In this document: piece after piece, positions 19,476 through 28,739 of the stretch | Layout: every line of letters starts with the position of its first letter | Position numbering within the stretch: position 1 is the first letter of the stretch | Source of the DNA: Alloyangia mangrovi | GTDB taxonomy: Bacteria; Pseudomonadota; Alphaproteobacteria; Rhodobacterales; Rhodobacteraceae | Assembly (NCBI RefSeq): GCF_002300555.2 | Contig: NZ_NTHN02000020.1 | Location: forward strand, 22,495 to 86,494 | Direction: 5' to 3' | DNA length: 64,000 bases | Notes under the pieces: generated by a model | What the model was told of the DNA's origin: nothing | What the model saw: the letters and a program-made list of their open reading frames with translations, nothing else | Database searches by the model: none | Translations under genes and position numbers: made by a program

Positions 19476-20789
19476 TCAGCGCACCAGCGCGGGCAGGAAA
19501 AGCGTGAGCTGCGGCACCATCAGCATCAGGATCAGCACGCCGATCTCGATCAGGATGAAGGGGGCAGCCGCCTTGTAGATGCTGACCAGCGGCACCGAGC
19601 GGCTCGCGCCCTGCATGACCATCAGCAGGATGCCGAAAGGCGGGGTCAGCATGCCGAGCTCGATCGCCACCAGCATCATAAGCCCCAGCCAGACGACCTC
19701 GATCCCTGCCGCATGGGCGAGCGGCATGAAGATCGGCAGGGTGATCATCATCATCGAGATCTGGTCGATGAAGCAGCCCAGCACGAGCAGGATCAGCAGC
19801 ATGCAGACGATCAGCGTCATCGGAGTGGGGTCGACCGCGTTGATCAACTGCAGCATCCCCGAGGTGGCGCCGGAGAACGACAGGATCTGCGAGAAGGTTG
19901 TCGAGGCGACGATGATGAAGAGGATCGATACCGAGACCTTTGCGGTCTCGGTCATCGCCTTGGTCAGCGCCGCCCAGCTCAGCTTGCGGTAGAGGGCGGT
20001 GGCGATGAGCGCGGCAAAGGCACCAAGTCCCGCGGCCTCGGTCGGGGTGGCGATGCCGGCCAGCATGCTGCCGATCACCGCGATGAAGATGCCGAAGAGC
20101 GGCAGCACGTCGCGCAGGAAGGGGACGATCCGCTCGGCCAGCGTGTAGGCGCTGGCGCTGGTGTCGCGCGGTGCGCTCTGCGGGCGGAAGTGGCCGGTCA
20201 GGATGACGAAGAGCAGGAAGAGCGCGGCCATCAGCAGCCCCGGCACCAGCCCGCCGATCAGCAGCTGGGTGATCGAGATGCCCGAGAGCGAGCCGAGCAT
20301 GACCGCCAGCGTCGATGGCGGGATCAGCACGGCGATGCCGCCCACCGCCATGACCGGGCCGAGCGCCAGCGTCGTCGAATAGCCCCGGCGCAGCATCTCC
20401 TGCGAGAGCGTGCCGCCGAGCAGCGCGGTGTTGGCGATCGACGAACCCGAGAGCGCTGCAAAGGCGGTGCCGCCGACCACCGACACGCAGCCGAGCCGGG
20501 CAGGAAGCCGGTGCAGCAGCCGCTCGATCGCCTCGATTGCCTTGTAGGCAAGGCCGCAGTGGAACAGCAGCTCGCCCATCAGCACGAAGAGCGGGATCGG
20601 CACGAGCGAGAAGGAATTGACCGACATGGAGGCGTTTCGCACCAGCTGCTCGATGCCCGCGCCGCTGCCGAGGAACAGCCAGGCGCCGATCAGATTGGCG
20701 CCGAGGAAGGCGAGGGCGACCGGGGTGCCGATCGCAAAGAGCACCGCCAGCACGCCGCCGAGCAGCGCGATGATCTCGAGCCAGCTCAT
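19476..20789 (-). CDS. TRAP transporter large permease subunit (DctM family)
   Basis: A 437-residue protein with about twelve membrane segments. Characteristic parts are GTPVALAFLGANLIG, the GGTAFAALSGSSIANTALLG loop, PPSTLAVMLGSLSGIS, ATPTEAAGLGAFAALI and LGCFIDQISMMMITLPIFMP. It forms the sodium-coupled channel of the TRAP importer. The start at 20789 overlaps the small subunit stop as ATGA. Confidence 0.95.
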   Translation of the reverse strand: MSWLEIIALLGGVLAVLFAIGTPVALAFLGANLIGAWLFLGSGAGIEQLVRNASMSVNSFSLVPIPLFVLMGELLFHCGLAYKAIEAIERLLHRLPARLGCVSVVGGTAFAALSGSSIANTALLGGTLSQEMLRRGYSTTLALGPVMAVGGIAVLIPPSTLAVMLGSLSGISITQLLIGGLVPGLLMAALFLLFVILTGHFRPQSAPRDTSASAYTLAERIVPFLRDVLPLFGIFIAVIGSMLAGIATPTEAAGLGAFAALIATALYRKLSWAALTKAMTETAKVSVSILFIIVASTTFSQILSFSGATSGMLQLINAVDPTPMTLIVCMLLILLVLGCFIDQISMMMITLPIFMPLAHAAGIEVVWLGLMMLVAIELGMLTPPFGILLMVMQGASRSVPLVSIYKAAAPFILIEIGVLILMLMVPQLTLFLPALVR

Positions 20790-21265
20790 ATCCGGGCCTC
20801 CCCGGTGACGATCCGGGTCAGGAACTCGGCCGTGCAAAGGCCGAAGCAGAGCACCATGGGGGTCATGAGGTACCACTCGGGGAAGATGAGGTTCTTGAAG
20901 ACCAGCGAGCCGAGCGCGTAGCTGTCGAAGGTCACGCGCACCGCGACGACCAGCAGGATCGCCGAGATCACGCCGCCGAAGAGGTTCGAGGCCTTGATCA
21001 GCCAGCGGGCCTTCGCCTCGCTGACGGTGCGCAGCAGCACGTCGACGTTCACATGGCCATGATTGTGCAGCACCCAGGGCGCGCCGGTGAAGGTCGAGAT
21101 GGTCAGCAGGTACTCGGTCAGCTCGTTGAGCCAGGACCAGCGGACGAGGCCGGTGTTCCTCAGGACGACATCGCCCACCACGAGGACGCTCAGGAGGGCA
21201 AGCGAGGTGGCGGAGATGCCGCCGCAGAGTTTCATCACCCAGGTCAGGCTTCGTGCCCGTGACAT
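20786..21265 (-). CDS. TRAP transporter small permease subunit (DctQ family)
   Basis: A 159-residue protein with four membrane segments and the family features WLNELTEYLLTISTFTGAPWVL and HVNVDVLL. It partners DctM. AAGGAG lies ahead of the ATG at 21265. It is the first gene of the TRAP operon, and the promoter region upstream carries a copy of the island-wide 13-bp motif inside an inverted repeat. Confidence 0.92.
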   Translation of the reverse strand: MSRARSLTWVMKLCGGISATSLALLSVLVVGDVVLRNTGLVRWSWLNELTEYLLTISTFTGAPWVLHNHGHVNVDVLLRTVSEAKARWLIKASNLFGGVISAILLVVAVRVTFDSYALGSLVFKNLIFPEWYLMTPMVLCFGLCTAEFLTRIVTGEARI

Positions 21266-21298
21266 CGCATGCGCTCCTTAGTTCCGGCCATTCGTAAA

Positions 21299-21326
21299 AC
21301 ATTTACTTTAGACATAAATTAAATGT
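21299..21326. promoter_or_regulatory. Shared 13-bp motif nested in an inverted repeat, upstream of the TRAP operon
   Basis: ACATTTA (21299-21305) and TAAATGT (21320-21326) are perfect inverted arms. The space between them is filled by CTTTAGACATAAA (21306-21318), one of eight related sites in the catabolic island. It lies 34-61 bp before the dctQ-type start, a fitting place for a repressor operator. Confidence 0.6.
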
Positions 21327-21482
21327 CAACTTAAGAGGCGTGCGCGTACTGGTGGAAGTTGTGCAAATATCGCAGATTATTAGCCATTTGAGGTGTCGAA
21401 TGGCGCCCCGTCGCAGCCCTTGTAAAATTCATAGCTAAAATAAAATATTGCTGCCCTCCTCCCCGCGATGACACAAGGGAGC

Positions 21483-21512
21483 CACCCGGCGCCTCGGGTT
21501 GTGCGCCGGGTG
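21483..21512 (-). terminator. Hairpin after the CoA ligase gene
   Basis: CACCCGGCGC and GCGCCGGGTG form a perfect ten-pair stem with a ten-base loop, 37 bases beyond the CoA ligase stop. There is no T-tract on the minus strand, so termination efficiency is uncertain. Confidence 0.45.
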
Positions 21513-21548
21513 ATCAGCCGTTGTGAGGTGCGCCCCGCGGCGCGCCGG

Positions 21549-23186
21549 TCAGGCGCCCGCGGGGGCCGGCGCGGCGTCCTTGAGGCGGAAGCGCTGGATT
21601 TTGCCGCTCTCGGTCTTCGGCAGCGCCTCGGTGAAGATCACCGAGCGCGGGTACTTGTAGGGCGCGATGGTTGCCTTCACGAAGTCCTGCAGCGCCTTGG
21701 CGGTGGCCGCATCGGCGGGGACGCCCTCGCGCAGCACCACATGGGCCTGAACGATGATGCCGCGGTCGGCGTCGGGGGCGCCGATGACGCCGCATTCGAT
21801 CACGTCCGGATGCGCCAGCAGCGCCGCTTCCACCTCGGGGCCGGCGATATTGTAACCCGAGGAGACGATCATGTCGTCCGAGCGCGCGGCGAAGTGGAAA
21901 TAGCCCTCCTCGTCCTGCACGAAAGTGTCGCCGGGAAGATTCCAGCCGCCCTTGACGAACTTGGTCTGCCGGTCGTCGGCGAGGTAGCGGCAGCCCACCG
22001 GGCCGCGCACTGCGAGGTGGCCGGGCGTGCCGCGCGGCACCTCGTTCATCTCGTCGTCGACGATCTTCGCCTCGTAGCCGGTCAGCGGCTTGCCGGTGCA
22101 GCCGGGCTTGGCGTCGCCGAAGCGGTTGGAGATGTAGATGTGCAGCATCTCGGTGCCGCCGATGCCGTCGAGGATCGGCTTGCCGGTCTTCTGCTCCCAG
22201 GCCTCGAACACCGGCGCAGGCAGGGTCTCGCCCGCCGAGACGGCGCAGCGCAGGCTCGACAGGTCCGCACCCTCGTCCATCGCCAGCATCATGGCGCGGT
22301 ACGCGGTGGGGGCGGTGAAGCAGATGGTGGCGCGGTGCTGCTCGATGATGCGGATGAGATCGGGCGGTGCGGCCTTCTCCAGCAGCACGGCGCTGGCGCC
22401 GAAGCGCAGCGGGAAGATCGCCAGCCCGCCGAGGCCGAAGGTGAAGGCCAGCGGCGGCGAGCCGACGAAGATGTCCTCGGGCTGCACCTCCAGCACCTCG
22501 CGGGCGTAGCCGTCGGCGATCATCAGCAGGTCGCGGTGGAAATGCATGGTCGCCTTGGGCACCCCTGTCGAGCCCGAGGTGAAGCCGAGCAGCGCCACGT
22601 CATCGCGCCCGGTCTCGACCCAGCAGGGCCCCGAGGGCTTGGCGGCGGCGGCGCGGTCGAGCTCGGCCTCAAGCCCGGAGCTGCCGTCAAAGCCGACGAT
22701 GCGTTTCAGGAACTGGCTCTCGGGCAGGCAGGCCTCCAGCTCGTCGAGCATCCGCGTGTCGCAGAGCGCCAGCGAGACCTCTGCCTTGTCGAGGTGCTGC
22801 ATCAGCTCCTTCTTGCGCAGCAGCGGCATGGTGTTGACCACCACCGCGCCGGCCTTGGTGGCGCCAAGCCAGCAGGCGACGAGCGCGGGGGTGTTGGCGC
22901 TGCGGATCAGGATGCGGTTGCCGGGCTTCACGCCGTAGTCCTCGATCAGGACGCGGGCGATGCGGCTGGTCCAGTCGGCAAGCTCGGCATAGGTGCGGCT
23001 GCGGCCCTGGCCGACCAATGCGACACGGTCCCCGAAGCCCCTCTCGACCATCCGATCGGTCAGCTCGACCGCGGCGTTGATGTGGTCGGGATAGGGGAAA
23101 TTCTCCAGCAGGAAGACCGGTTGGAGCTCGGCCGCCGGAAGATTGTCGCGGCTGAAGCTGTCGGTGTGAGCGCTGGGGCCAAGCAT
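21549..23186 (-). CDS. Benzoate/2-aminobenzoate-type aryl-CoA ligase
   Basis: A 545-residue ANL-superfamily adenylating enzyme. The phosphate loop is LLGFTSGSTGVPKATMHFHR, the A5 region is DGIGGTEMLHIYISN as in benzoate-CoA ligases, the hinge reads RSDDMIVSSGYNIAGPEVE, and the C-terminal catalytic Lys is in LPKTESGKIQRF. It would convert an aryl carboxylate with ATP and CoA to the acyl-CoA. Close context with 2-aminobenzoyl-CoA monooxygenase/reductase (42012-44297) makes anthranilate the best substrate guess. GGAGG is six bases before the ATG. Benzoate or another aryl acid remains possible. Confidence 0.88.
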   Translation of the reverse strand: MLGPSAHTDSFSRDNLPAAELQPVFLLENFPYPDHINAAVELTDRMVERGFGDRVALVGQGRSRTYAELADWTSRIARVLIEDYGVKPGNRILIRSANTPALVACWLGATKAGAVVVNTMPLLRKKELMQHLDKAEVSLALCDTRMLDELEACLPESQFLKRIVGFDGSSGLEAELDRAAAAKPSGPCWVETGRDDVALLGFTSGSTGVPKATMHFHRDLLMIADGYAREVLEVQPEDIFVGSPPLAFTFGLGGLAIFPLRFGASAVLLEKAAPPDLIRIIEQHRATICFTAPTAYRAMMLAMDEGADLSSLRCAVSAGETLPAPVFEAWEQKTGKPILDGIGGTEMLHIYISNRFGDAKPGCTGKPLTGYEAKIVDDEMNEVPRGTPGHLAVRGPVGCRYLADDRQTKFVKGGWNLPGDTFVQDEEGYFHFAARSDDMIVSSGYNIAGPEVEAALLAHPDVIECGVIGAPDADRGIIVQAHVVLREGVPADAATAKALQDFVKATIAPYKYPRSVIFTEALPKTESGKIQRFRLKDAAPAPAGA

Positions 23187-23239
23187 GAAGTCCTCCTGGG
23201 TGCCGGTCTTGGACCCATCACGCTACGGGCGCGATTTTA

Positions 23240-23252
23240 TTTCAAGTATAAA
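23240..23252. promoter_or_regulatory. Shared 13-bp motif upstream of the CoA ligase
   Basis: TTTCAAGTATAAA lies 54-66 bp before the CoA ligase start, in a 212-base AT-rich gap. It matches the island-wide consensus CTTNAAGNNTAAA at ten of the eleven defined positions. Confidence 0.5.
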
Positions 23253-23398
23253 GTTTAATCCTGGATCAGAATTTTTCGTACCGGGCAAAATCATTCTAAT
23301 TTTGCGCCATAATGTTGGGGTCTTAGGCAAGTCGCGCGAAGCAGACGCTGGGTAAACTGCTTCACGCATCAATTTTTCAAGCCGCGATCCCGTCGACC

Positions 23399-24253
23399 TC
23401 AGCTCAACCAGTCGGGGTCGAGCTCGGGCAGGGGGATCGCCGTGAGCAGCGTTCGGGTGACGTCCGAGGCCGGAGCGCGGAAGACCGCATCGACCGAGCC
23501 CTGTTCGACGATCTCGCCACGGTTGAGCACGATCACGCGGTCGCAGAGGTGGCGGATCACCGAGAGGTCATGGCTGATGAAGGCAATGGTCAGCCCCATC
23601 TCGCGGGCAAGCTGCTTGAGCAGCAAGAGCACCTGCGCCTGACTCGAGACGTCGAGCCCCGAGACGATCTCGTCGGCAAGAATGAACCGCGGCTTCAGCG
23701 CGATGGCCCGAGCGATGCCGACCCGCTGGCGCTGGCCGCCCGACAGCTCGTGCGGGTAGCGCTCGGCAAAGGCGGCGGGCAGGCCGACCTTGCCGAGCGC
23801 GGCGATCGCGTCGGCCCTGGTGCCGCCGAGCCCGTAGCGCTTCATCGGCTGGGCGATGATCCGCCAGACCTTGTGCCGCGGGTTGAGCGAGGACATGGGG
23901 TCCTGGAAGATCATCTGCAGGTCGCGCCGGAGCGGCCGCAGCGCCGACTCGTCCAGATGGCCGATGTCCCGCCCCTCGTAGAGCACGCTGCCCGAGTCCG
24001 GCTCCAGCAGCCGCACCAGCACCCGGCCGGCGGTGGATTTGCCCGAGCCGCTCTCGCCGACGATGCCGGTGATCTGGCCCGCCGGGATGTCGAAGCTGAG
24101 ACCTTTGAGCACCTCATTGCGCGGCGCGGCGCCGAGCAGGGGTTTGCGCGCGAGGTCGGGGAAGGAGAGGCGCAGGTCGCGGACCGAAAACAGGCTGGGG
24201 GCGGGCGCCACGGCCTCGCTTGCGGTCGTGCGGGTCTGGGTCTGAGCGGTCAT
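23399..24253 (-). CDS. ABC transporter ATP-binding protein, oligopeptide/dipeptide type (OppF/DppF-like)
   Basis: A 284-residue ATPase with Walker A GESGSGKST, signature LSGGQRQRVGIARAI, Walker B FILADEIVSGLD and the switch His in AFISHDLSVI. It energises the importer encoded by the same operon. Its ATG overlaps the stop of the upstream OppD-like gene. OppF-like enzymes are typically about 320 residues; this one has a short C-terminus and lacks the iron-sulfur Cys cluster seen in some family members. Confidence 0.9.
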   Translation of the reverse strand: MTAQTQTRTTASEAVAPAPSLFSVRDLRLSFPDLARKPLLGAAPRNEVLKGLSFDIPAGQITGIVGESGSGKSTAGRVLVRLLEPDSGSVLYEGRDIGHLDESALRPLRRDLQMIFQDPMSSLNPRHKVWRIIAQPMKRYGLGGTRADAIAALGKVGLPAAFAERYPHELSGGQRQRVGIARAIALKPRFILADEIVSGLDVSSQAQVLLLLKQLAREMGLTIAFISHDLSVIRHLCDRVIVLNRGEIVEQGSVDAVFRAPASDVTRTLLTAIPLPELDPDWLS

Positions 24254-25146
24254 CGCGCGGCTCCTTGGTGCCGGGCGTCGTCCCGGGCGATGGCACCCTG
24301 CAGCTCGGCGATCAGCGTCTGCGGCACCGGCGAGAAGGGCCGGTCGAGATCCGCGTAGCTCGGCGTCGCCGCGATCAGGGCGCGGGTGTAGGGATGCGCG
24401 GGGTCGGTGAAGATGCGCTCGGTCGGCGCGTCCTCCATCACCTTGCCGGCAAAGAGCACGGTGACCTTCTGGCTGATCTTGGCGACCACGCCCATGTCGT
24501 GGGTGACGAAAAGAACCGCCGTGCCGGTCTCCTGCTGCAGCTCGCGGATCAGCCGCAGGATCTGCTTCTGCACCGTCACGTCGAGCGCCGTGGTCGGCTC
24601 GTCCGCGACGATGAGCCGGGGCGAAGGGGCAAAGGCCGCGGCGATGAGCACGCGCTGCCGCATCCCGCCCGAAAGCTCGTGGGGGTAGCTCTCCATCACC
24701 CGCTTCGGATCGCGGATGTGCACCCGGTCCAGCAGCGCCAGCGCGGTGTCGCGGGCCTTCGCCCGGCTCCAGCCGTGGATCCGCACCAGCGGGTCGGTGA
24801 TCTGCGGGCCGATCCGCCGCGCCGGGTTCAGCGCGGTGAGCGGGTCCTGCGGGATGAGCGCGGCGCTCTGCGCCACGGTCTTGCGCCGGGTCCAGGGGGT
24901 CATCGCGCCCAGGTGCTGCCCCTCGAGCAGGATCTCGCCCCCGGTCACCCGCAGGTTCTGCGGCAGGATGCCGAGCACCGCCTTGCCGATCATCGACTTG
25001 CCGGCACCGCTCTCGCCGACGAGGGCACGCACCTCGCCGGGGCGCAGGCTCAGCGAGACGTCGCGCAGCAGGCGGTGGCCGTTGGGGAGCGCGATGCCGA
25101 GCTGCATCACGTCGAGCGTGTTGGGATGGGTGTGCGAGCCTGTCAT
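24250..25146 (-). CDS. ABC transporter ATP-binding protein, oligopeptide/dipeptide type (OppD/DppD-like)
   Basis: A 298-residue ATPase: Walker A GESGAGKSM, signature LSGGMRQRVLIAAAF, Walker B LIVADEPTTALD, switch FVTHDMGVV, and the C-terminal HPYTRALIAATP segment of Opp/Dpp ATPases. Its start at 25146 overlaps the permease stop as ATGA. It works as a heterodimer with the downstream ATPase. Confidence 0.91.
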   Translation of the reverse strand: MTGSHTHPNTLDVMQLGIALPNGHRLLRDVSLSLRPGEVRALVGESGAGKSMIGKAVLGILPQNLRVTGGEILLEGQHLGAMTPWTRRKTVAQSAALIPQDPLTALNPARRIGPQITDPLVRIHGWSRAKARDTALALLDRVHIRDPKRVMESYPHELSGGMRQRVLIAAAFAPSPRLIVADEPTTALDVTVQKQILRLIRELQQETGTAVLFVTHDMGVVAKISQKVTVLFAGKVMEDAPTERIFTDPAHPYTRALIAATPSYADLDRPFSPVPQTLIAELQGAIARDDARHQGAAR

Positions 25147-26006
25147 TGGAGCACCGGATCGAAGCGTTGTTTGAGACCCTCGCCGAGGGTCGAGAAGCTC
25201 AGCACCGTCAGGAAGAGCGCGATCAGCGGGAAGAGCAGCACCCACCAGGCGAAGTGGATGGCGTTGCGCCCCTCGGCGATCATCGAGCCCCAGGTCGGAT
25301 CGTCCGAGGAGATCGACAGGTTCACGAAACTGAGGATCGCCTCGACGATCACCGCGATGCCCATCTCGAGCATCAGCAGGGCGATGATGGAGGGCAGCAC
25401 GTTGGGAAGGATCTCGCTGATCAGCGTGGTGAGGCGCCGGGCGCCGCCGATGCGGGCGCTGTCGACGTAGTCCATGCGCGCCTGCACCATTGTCTCGGCG
25501 CGGATCACCCGGGCAAACCGTGTCCAGTCGATCAGAGCGATCGCGGCAATGACCGAGGTGAGTCCCGTGCCTATGACCGCCACCAGCAGCACCGCGAAGA
25601 GCACCGGCGGGAAGGCCATCCAGATGTCGACGAGTCGCGAGATCACCCGGTCCCACCAGCCGCCGAAATAGCCCGCGACCAGACCGAGCGCCGCGCCGAA
25701 GAGACAGGTGGCGGTGGCGGCGACGAGGCTGACGAAAAGCGCGATGCGCGCGCCGTGGATCATCCGCGACAGCACGTCCCGGCCAAGGCTGTCGGTGCCC
25801 AGCCAGTAGCCGGGCTCGCTGCCGTCCATGAACGCGGGAGGCAGCCGCTCGAGCATAAGATCCTGCATCAGCGGATCCTGCGGCGCGACCAGCGGGGCGA
25901 AAATCGCGGCGAGCGCCACGGCGCCCAGCCAGAGCAGTGGCAGCCAGAGCCGGAGGTTGAGCCTGCGGGCGCGGCGGCGCGGCGCGGCGGCGGTGATGTC
26001 AGCCAT
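25143..26006 (-). CDS. ABC transporter permease, dipeptide type (OppC/DppC-like)
   Basis: A 287-residue permease with an N-terminal membrane segment, GTDSLGRDVLSRMIHGARI, which is diagnostic for DppC-type proteins, and the coupling loop EAAxxG-like region around AETMVQARMDYVDSARIGGARR. It overlaps OppB by eight bases. It forms the channel with the OppB-like subunit. Confidence 0.92.
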   Translation of the reverse strand: MADITAAAPRRRARRLNLRLWLPLLWLGAVALAAIFAPLVAPQDPLMQDLMLERLPPAFMDGSEPGYWLGTDSLGRDVLSRMIHGARIALFVSLVAATATCLFGAALGLVAGYFGGWWDRVISRLVDIWMAFPPVLFAVLLVAVIGTGLTSVIAAIALIDWTRFARVIRAETMVQARMDYVDSARIGGARRLTTLISEILPNVLPSIIALLMLEMGIAVIVEAILSFVNLSISSDDPTWGSMIAEGRNAIHFAWWVLLFPLIALFLTVLSFSTLGEGLKQRFDPVLQ

Positions 26007-27007
26007 GGCGGAGCCTCGGGTTCAGCAGCGTGTACGACAGGTCGACAAGCAGGTTGATGACGATGAAGAGCGCCGCGAAGAGCAGCACGATGCCCTGGAT
26101 CAGCGGCAGGTCGCGGTTGATCACCGCGTCGATCGCCATGTTCCCGAGCCCCTCGTAGGAAAAGATGCGCTCGACGATCACCGTGCCGCCGATGAGGAAG
26201 GTGAACTGCACCCCGACAAGGGTGAGCGTCGGCAAGAGCGCGTTGCGCAGCGCCTCGCGCAGGATCACCGAGGTCTCGGAAAAGCCTCGGACGCGGGCAA
26301 GCGTGGTGTAATCCTGCAGCAGCACCTCCTTGAGGTTCTGCTTCAGCAGCTGCGCGATCATCGCCGCGAGCGGCAGGGCCAGCGCCAGCGCGGGCATCAG
26401 CATGTGCGACAGGGTCGATTGGACGACATCGAAGCGCCCTCGCACGATCCCCTCGAACGTGTAGAAGTTGGACGTGAAATCGACGTCGATCTGCGGATCG
26501 ATCCGGCCCGAGATCGACAGCACCGGCCAGAGCACCCCGAAGAGCAGCACGAAGACCAGCCCCCAGAGGAAGTCCGGCACCGAGAGCACCGCGCCGCTGG
26601 TCAGGTCGAGCCCGACCTCGGTGGCGGTGCCGCGGCGGCGCGCGCCGATCACCGCGATGGCGACCCCGAGCGCGACTGCGATGGCCAGCGCCATCACCGA
26701 CAACTCCAGCGTGGCGGGCAGACGCGAGAGCACCAGCTCGTCGACCGGGCGGCGCAGGGTGATCGAGGTGCCGAAATCGCCCTGCAGCACGCCGCCGAGC
26801 CAGATGACGAACTGCTCGGGCAGGCTCTTGTCGAAGCCGTAGAGGGCCTCGAGCGTGGCGATGTCGGCCTCGGTCGCGCCGGGGGGGCAGCATCATCGCG
26901 ATGGGGTTGCCGGGCGCCACGCGCACCAGCACGAAAACCACGACGGCCACGCCGAAGAGCGTGACAGCGGTGGTCAGAAGGCGGATCAGGATCGTCTTCA
27001 GCAGCAT
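25999..27007 (-). CDS. ABC transporter permease, dipeptide type (OppB/DppB-like; frameshifted as given)
   Basis: The first 40 residues (MLLKTILIRLLTTAVTLFGV...RVAPGNPIAMMLPP) and the rest (ATEADIATLEALYGFDKSL..., VLQGDFGTS, the YTTLARVRGFS coupling loop) lie in different frames. They join at the G7 run 26881-26887. Removing one base gives a 335-residue DppB-type permease with six membrane segments. GGAGGG lies nine bases upstream of the ATG at 27007. As given the gene is broken; a sequence error is the likely cause because the operon is otherwise intact. Confidence 0.87.
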
Positions 27008-27027
27008 GGGGTCAGGGCCCTCCAATG

Positions 27028-27059
27028 CGCCCGAGCCGAGGTTAAGCTCGGCCCGGGCG
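27028..27059 (-). terminator. Intra-operon hairpin between binding protein and permease genes
   Basis: CGCCCGAGCCGAG and CTCGGCCCGGGCG form a thirteen-position stem with one mismatch around GTTAAG, 20 bases after the binding-protein stop. It has no T-tract. Such stems after the first gene of ABC importer operons commonly protect or attenuate the mRNA so the binding protein is made in excess. Confidence 0.6.
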
Positions 27060-27079
27060 GTCTTGCGCGATGCGGGGGA

Positions 27080-28618
27080 TCAGGCCTTGGAGATCGCCTG
27101 CGGCAGCAGGTCGCCCGAGGTATAGGGCGTCACCGCGACCGCGCTGCGGAACACCACCGGCATTACGTATTGCAGCAGCGGGATGACGTAGCCTTCCTCG
27201 GCGATGTAGCGCGAGACGTCCTTGTAGCCGGCGATGCGCTTGTCCTCGTCGGGCTCGCCGAAGAGCGGACCGATCTTCTCGACCAGGTCGGCGCTGTCCC
27301 AGACCGCGTGCGGAGAGGGGCCGAACATGGCAAACCCGGTCGAGGTTGAGGGATCGCCGATCGAGTTGCCCCAGTTGTAGAAGGCCGCAGGGGCAAGCGT
27401 GTCGGCGGCGCGCAGCTCGTAGTGCTTGGCGATCTCGTAGACCTCGATCTCGGCCTCGATGCCGACCTTGCGCCACATGCCGACGATCGCCTGGATCATC
27501 TCGTAGTCCTTGGGCTTGAAGCCGCGCGTCGTCTGGATGGTGAATTTCACCGGGGTGTCGGTGGAGTAGCCCGAGGCTGCCAGCAGCTCCTTGGATTTCT
27601 CGGGATCGTAGTCGACCGTGATGCTCTCGTCATAGGCGGCATAACCCGGCACCTCGAGCGTCGAGAGCGGCACGCCGTAGCCGCGCAGAAGGCGATCGAT
27701 GATCAGTTGCTTGTCGATGGCGTGATGGGCGGCAAGCCGCACGTTCTTGTCGAGCATCACGTCGATATCGTTGAGGAAGATCATGCCGATGTCGGTGATC
27801 GGCACGGCTTCGCCCTCGAGCCCGTCCTTGGCGATCAGCCGGTCGTATTCTTCGTAGGGGATGTTCGAGGTGACGTCGGAGTTGCCGGACTCGATCTCGG
27901 CCACGCGCGAGGCGGCGTCGGTGACGAACTTGATGGTCACGGTCTCGAAGGCAGGCTTTTCGCCCCAGTAGCCGGGGTAGGCCTTGAGCCGCACGTAGGC
28001 GCCCTGCTCGAAGGCATCGACCATGTAGGGGCCGGTCCCGATAGGGGCCTTCTCGAAGCCCTCGGCGCCGACCTTCTCGTAGTAGGCCTTGGGCAGCACG
28101 AAGGCCGTCAGGAAGGCCATCCACTTGAACAGCGCCGGCTCGAATTCCTTGACGTCGGCGGTGATGACGTTGCCGTCGACGCTGAAGTTGCCGATCTTGC
28201 CCCAGACGAACTGCATGGGGTTGCCGGTTGCGGGATCGCCCGCGCGGGCCAGCGACCAGACGATGTCCTCGGGGGTCAGCGCGTCGCCATTGTGCCAGGT
28301 GACGCCCTCGCGGACGGTCATGGTGATCTGCGACTTGTCCTCGCTGAAGCCCCAGTCGGTCAGCAGCCCGGGGCCGAACGACAGGTCGGGAGCCTGCGCG
28401 ATGTAGCGGTCGAAGACCGCGAGGTAGACCGACTGCAGCGCCGGGTTCACCGCGGCGGGGCCGGTGGTCGGATCCCAGCTCTGCACGGGCAGGTTGTAGG
28501 CGATGGTCAGGCTGTCGGCACCCTCTGCGAGCACGCTGCTGCCGGTCGCCAAAAGCGCCGTGAGCGCAGCCGAGGCGCCCATGAAGCCGCGCCGGGATAG
28601 AGGTAGGCTGGAGGTCAT
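27080..28618 (-). CDS. ABC transporter substrate-binding protein, dipeptide type (SBP family 5)
   Basis: A 512-residue extracytoplasmic binding protein. The N-terminus LSRRGFMGASAALTALLATG looks like a twin-arginine signal, uncommon but known for this family. Family features are YNLPVQSWDPTTGP, LTDWGFSEDKSQITMTVREG, WHNGDALTPEDIVWSL and IGTGPYMVDAFEQG. It delivers ligand to the OppBC-like channel. The substrate is unknown; location within the isatin/anthranilate island points to an indolic or aromatic compound or conjugate. Start at 28618 has AGGAG upstream. Confidence 0.92.
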   Translation of the reverse strand: MTSSLPLSRRGFMGASAALTALLATGSSVLAEGADSLTIAYNLPVQSWDPTTGPAAVNPALQSVYLAVFDRYIAQAPDLSFGPGLLTDWGFSEDKSQITMTVREGVTWHNGDALTPEDIVWSLARAGDPATGNPMQFVWGKIGNFSVDGNVITADVKEFEPALFKWMAFLTAFVLPKAYYEKVGAEGFEKAPIGTGPYMVDAFEQGAYVRLKAYPGYWGEKPAFETVTIKFVTDAASRVAEIESGNSDVTSNIPYEEYDRLIAKDGLEGEAVPITDIGMIFLNDIDVMLDKNVRLAAHHAIDKQLIIDRLLRGYGVPLSTLEVPGYAAYDESITVDYDPEKSKELLAASGYSTDTPVKFTIQTTRGFKPKDYEMIQAIVGMWRKVGIEAEIEVYEIAKHYELRAADTLAPAAFYNWGNSIGDPSTSTGFAMFGPSPHAVWDSADLVEKIGPLFGEPDEDKRIAGYKDVSRYIAEEGYVIPLLQYVMPVVFRSAVAVTPYTSGDLLPQAISKA

Positions 28619-28699
28619 CTTTCTGTCTCCTGTTGGTCTATGTGGCCCGGTTTGCCTGGGCTCTTCGGTGGATTTGGATTCGGTCTTCAAAAGTCTGTA

Positions 28700-28713
28700 C
28701 TTAAAGAATTAAA
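28700..28713. promoter_or_regulatory. Shared motif upstream of the ABC importer operon
   Basis: CTTAAAGAATTAAA lies 82-95 bp before the binding-protein start, in the 121-base gap after the flavoprotein gene. It fits the island-wide consensus with a one-base longer spacer before the terminal A-run. Confidence 0.45.
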
Positions 28714-28739
28714 GCGCATTTCGGCGCCTCTGGCATGGG

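Noticed and set aside
17619..20921. An 1100-codon plus-strand frame opposite the TRAP genes
   Set aside because: It has long Asp/His/Arg/Gln-rich low-complexity stretches typical of antisense frames; the opposite strand encodes a coherent TRAP system.
21549..23186. Assigning the CoA ligase firmly to benzoate with a box-type benzoyl-CoA pathway
   Set aside because: No benzoyl-CoA epoxidase (boxAB) or boxC genes are in the window, whereas the 2-aminobenzoyl-CoA monooxygenase/reductase is.
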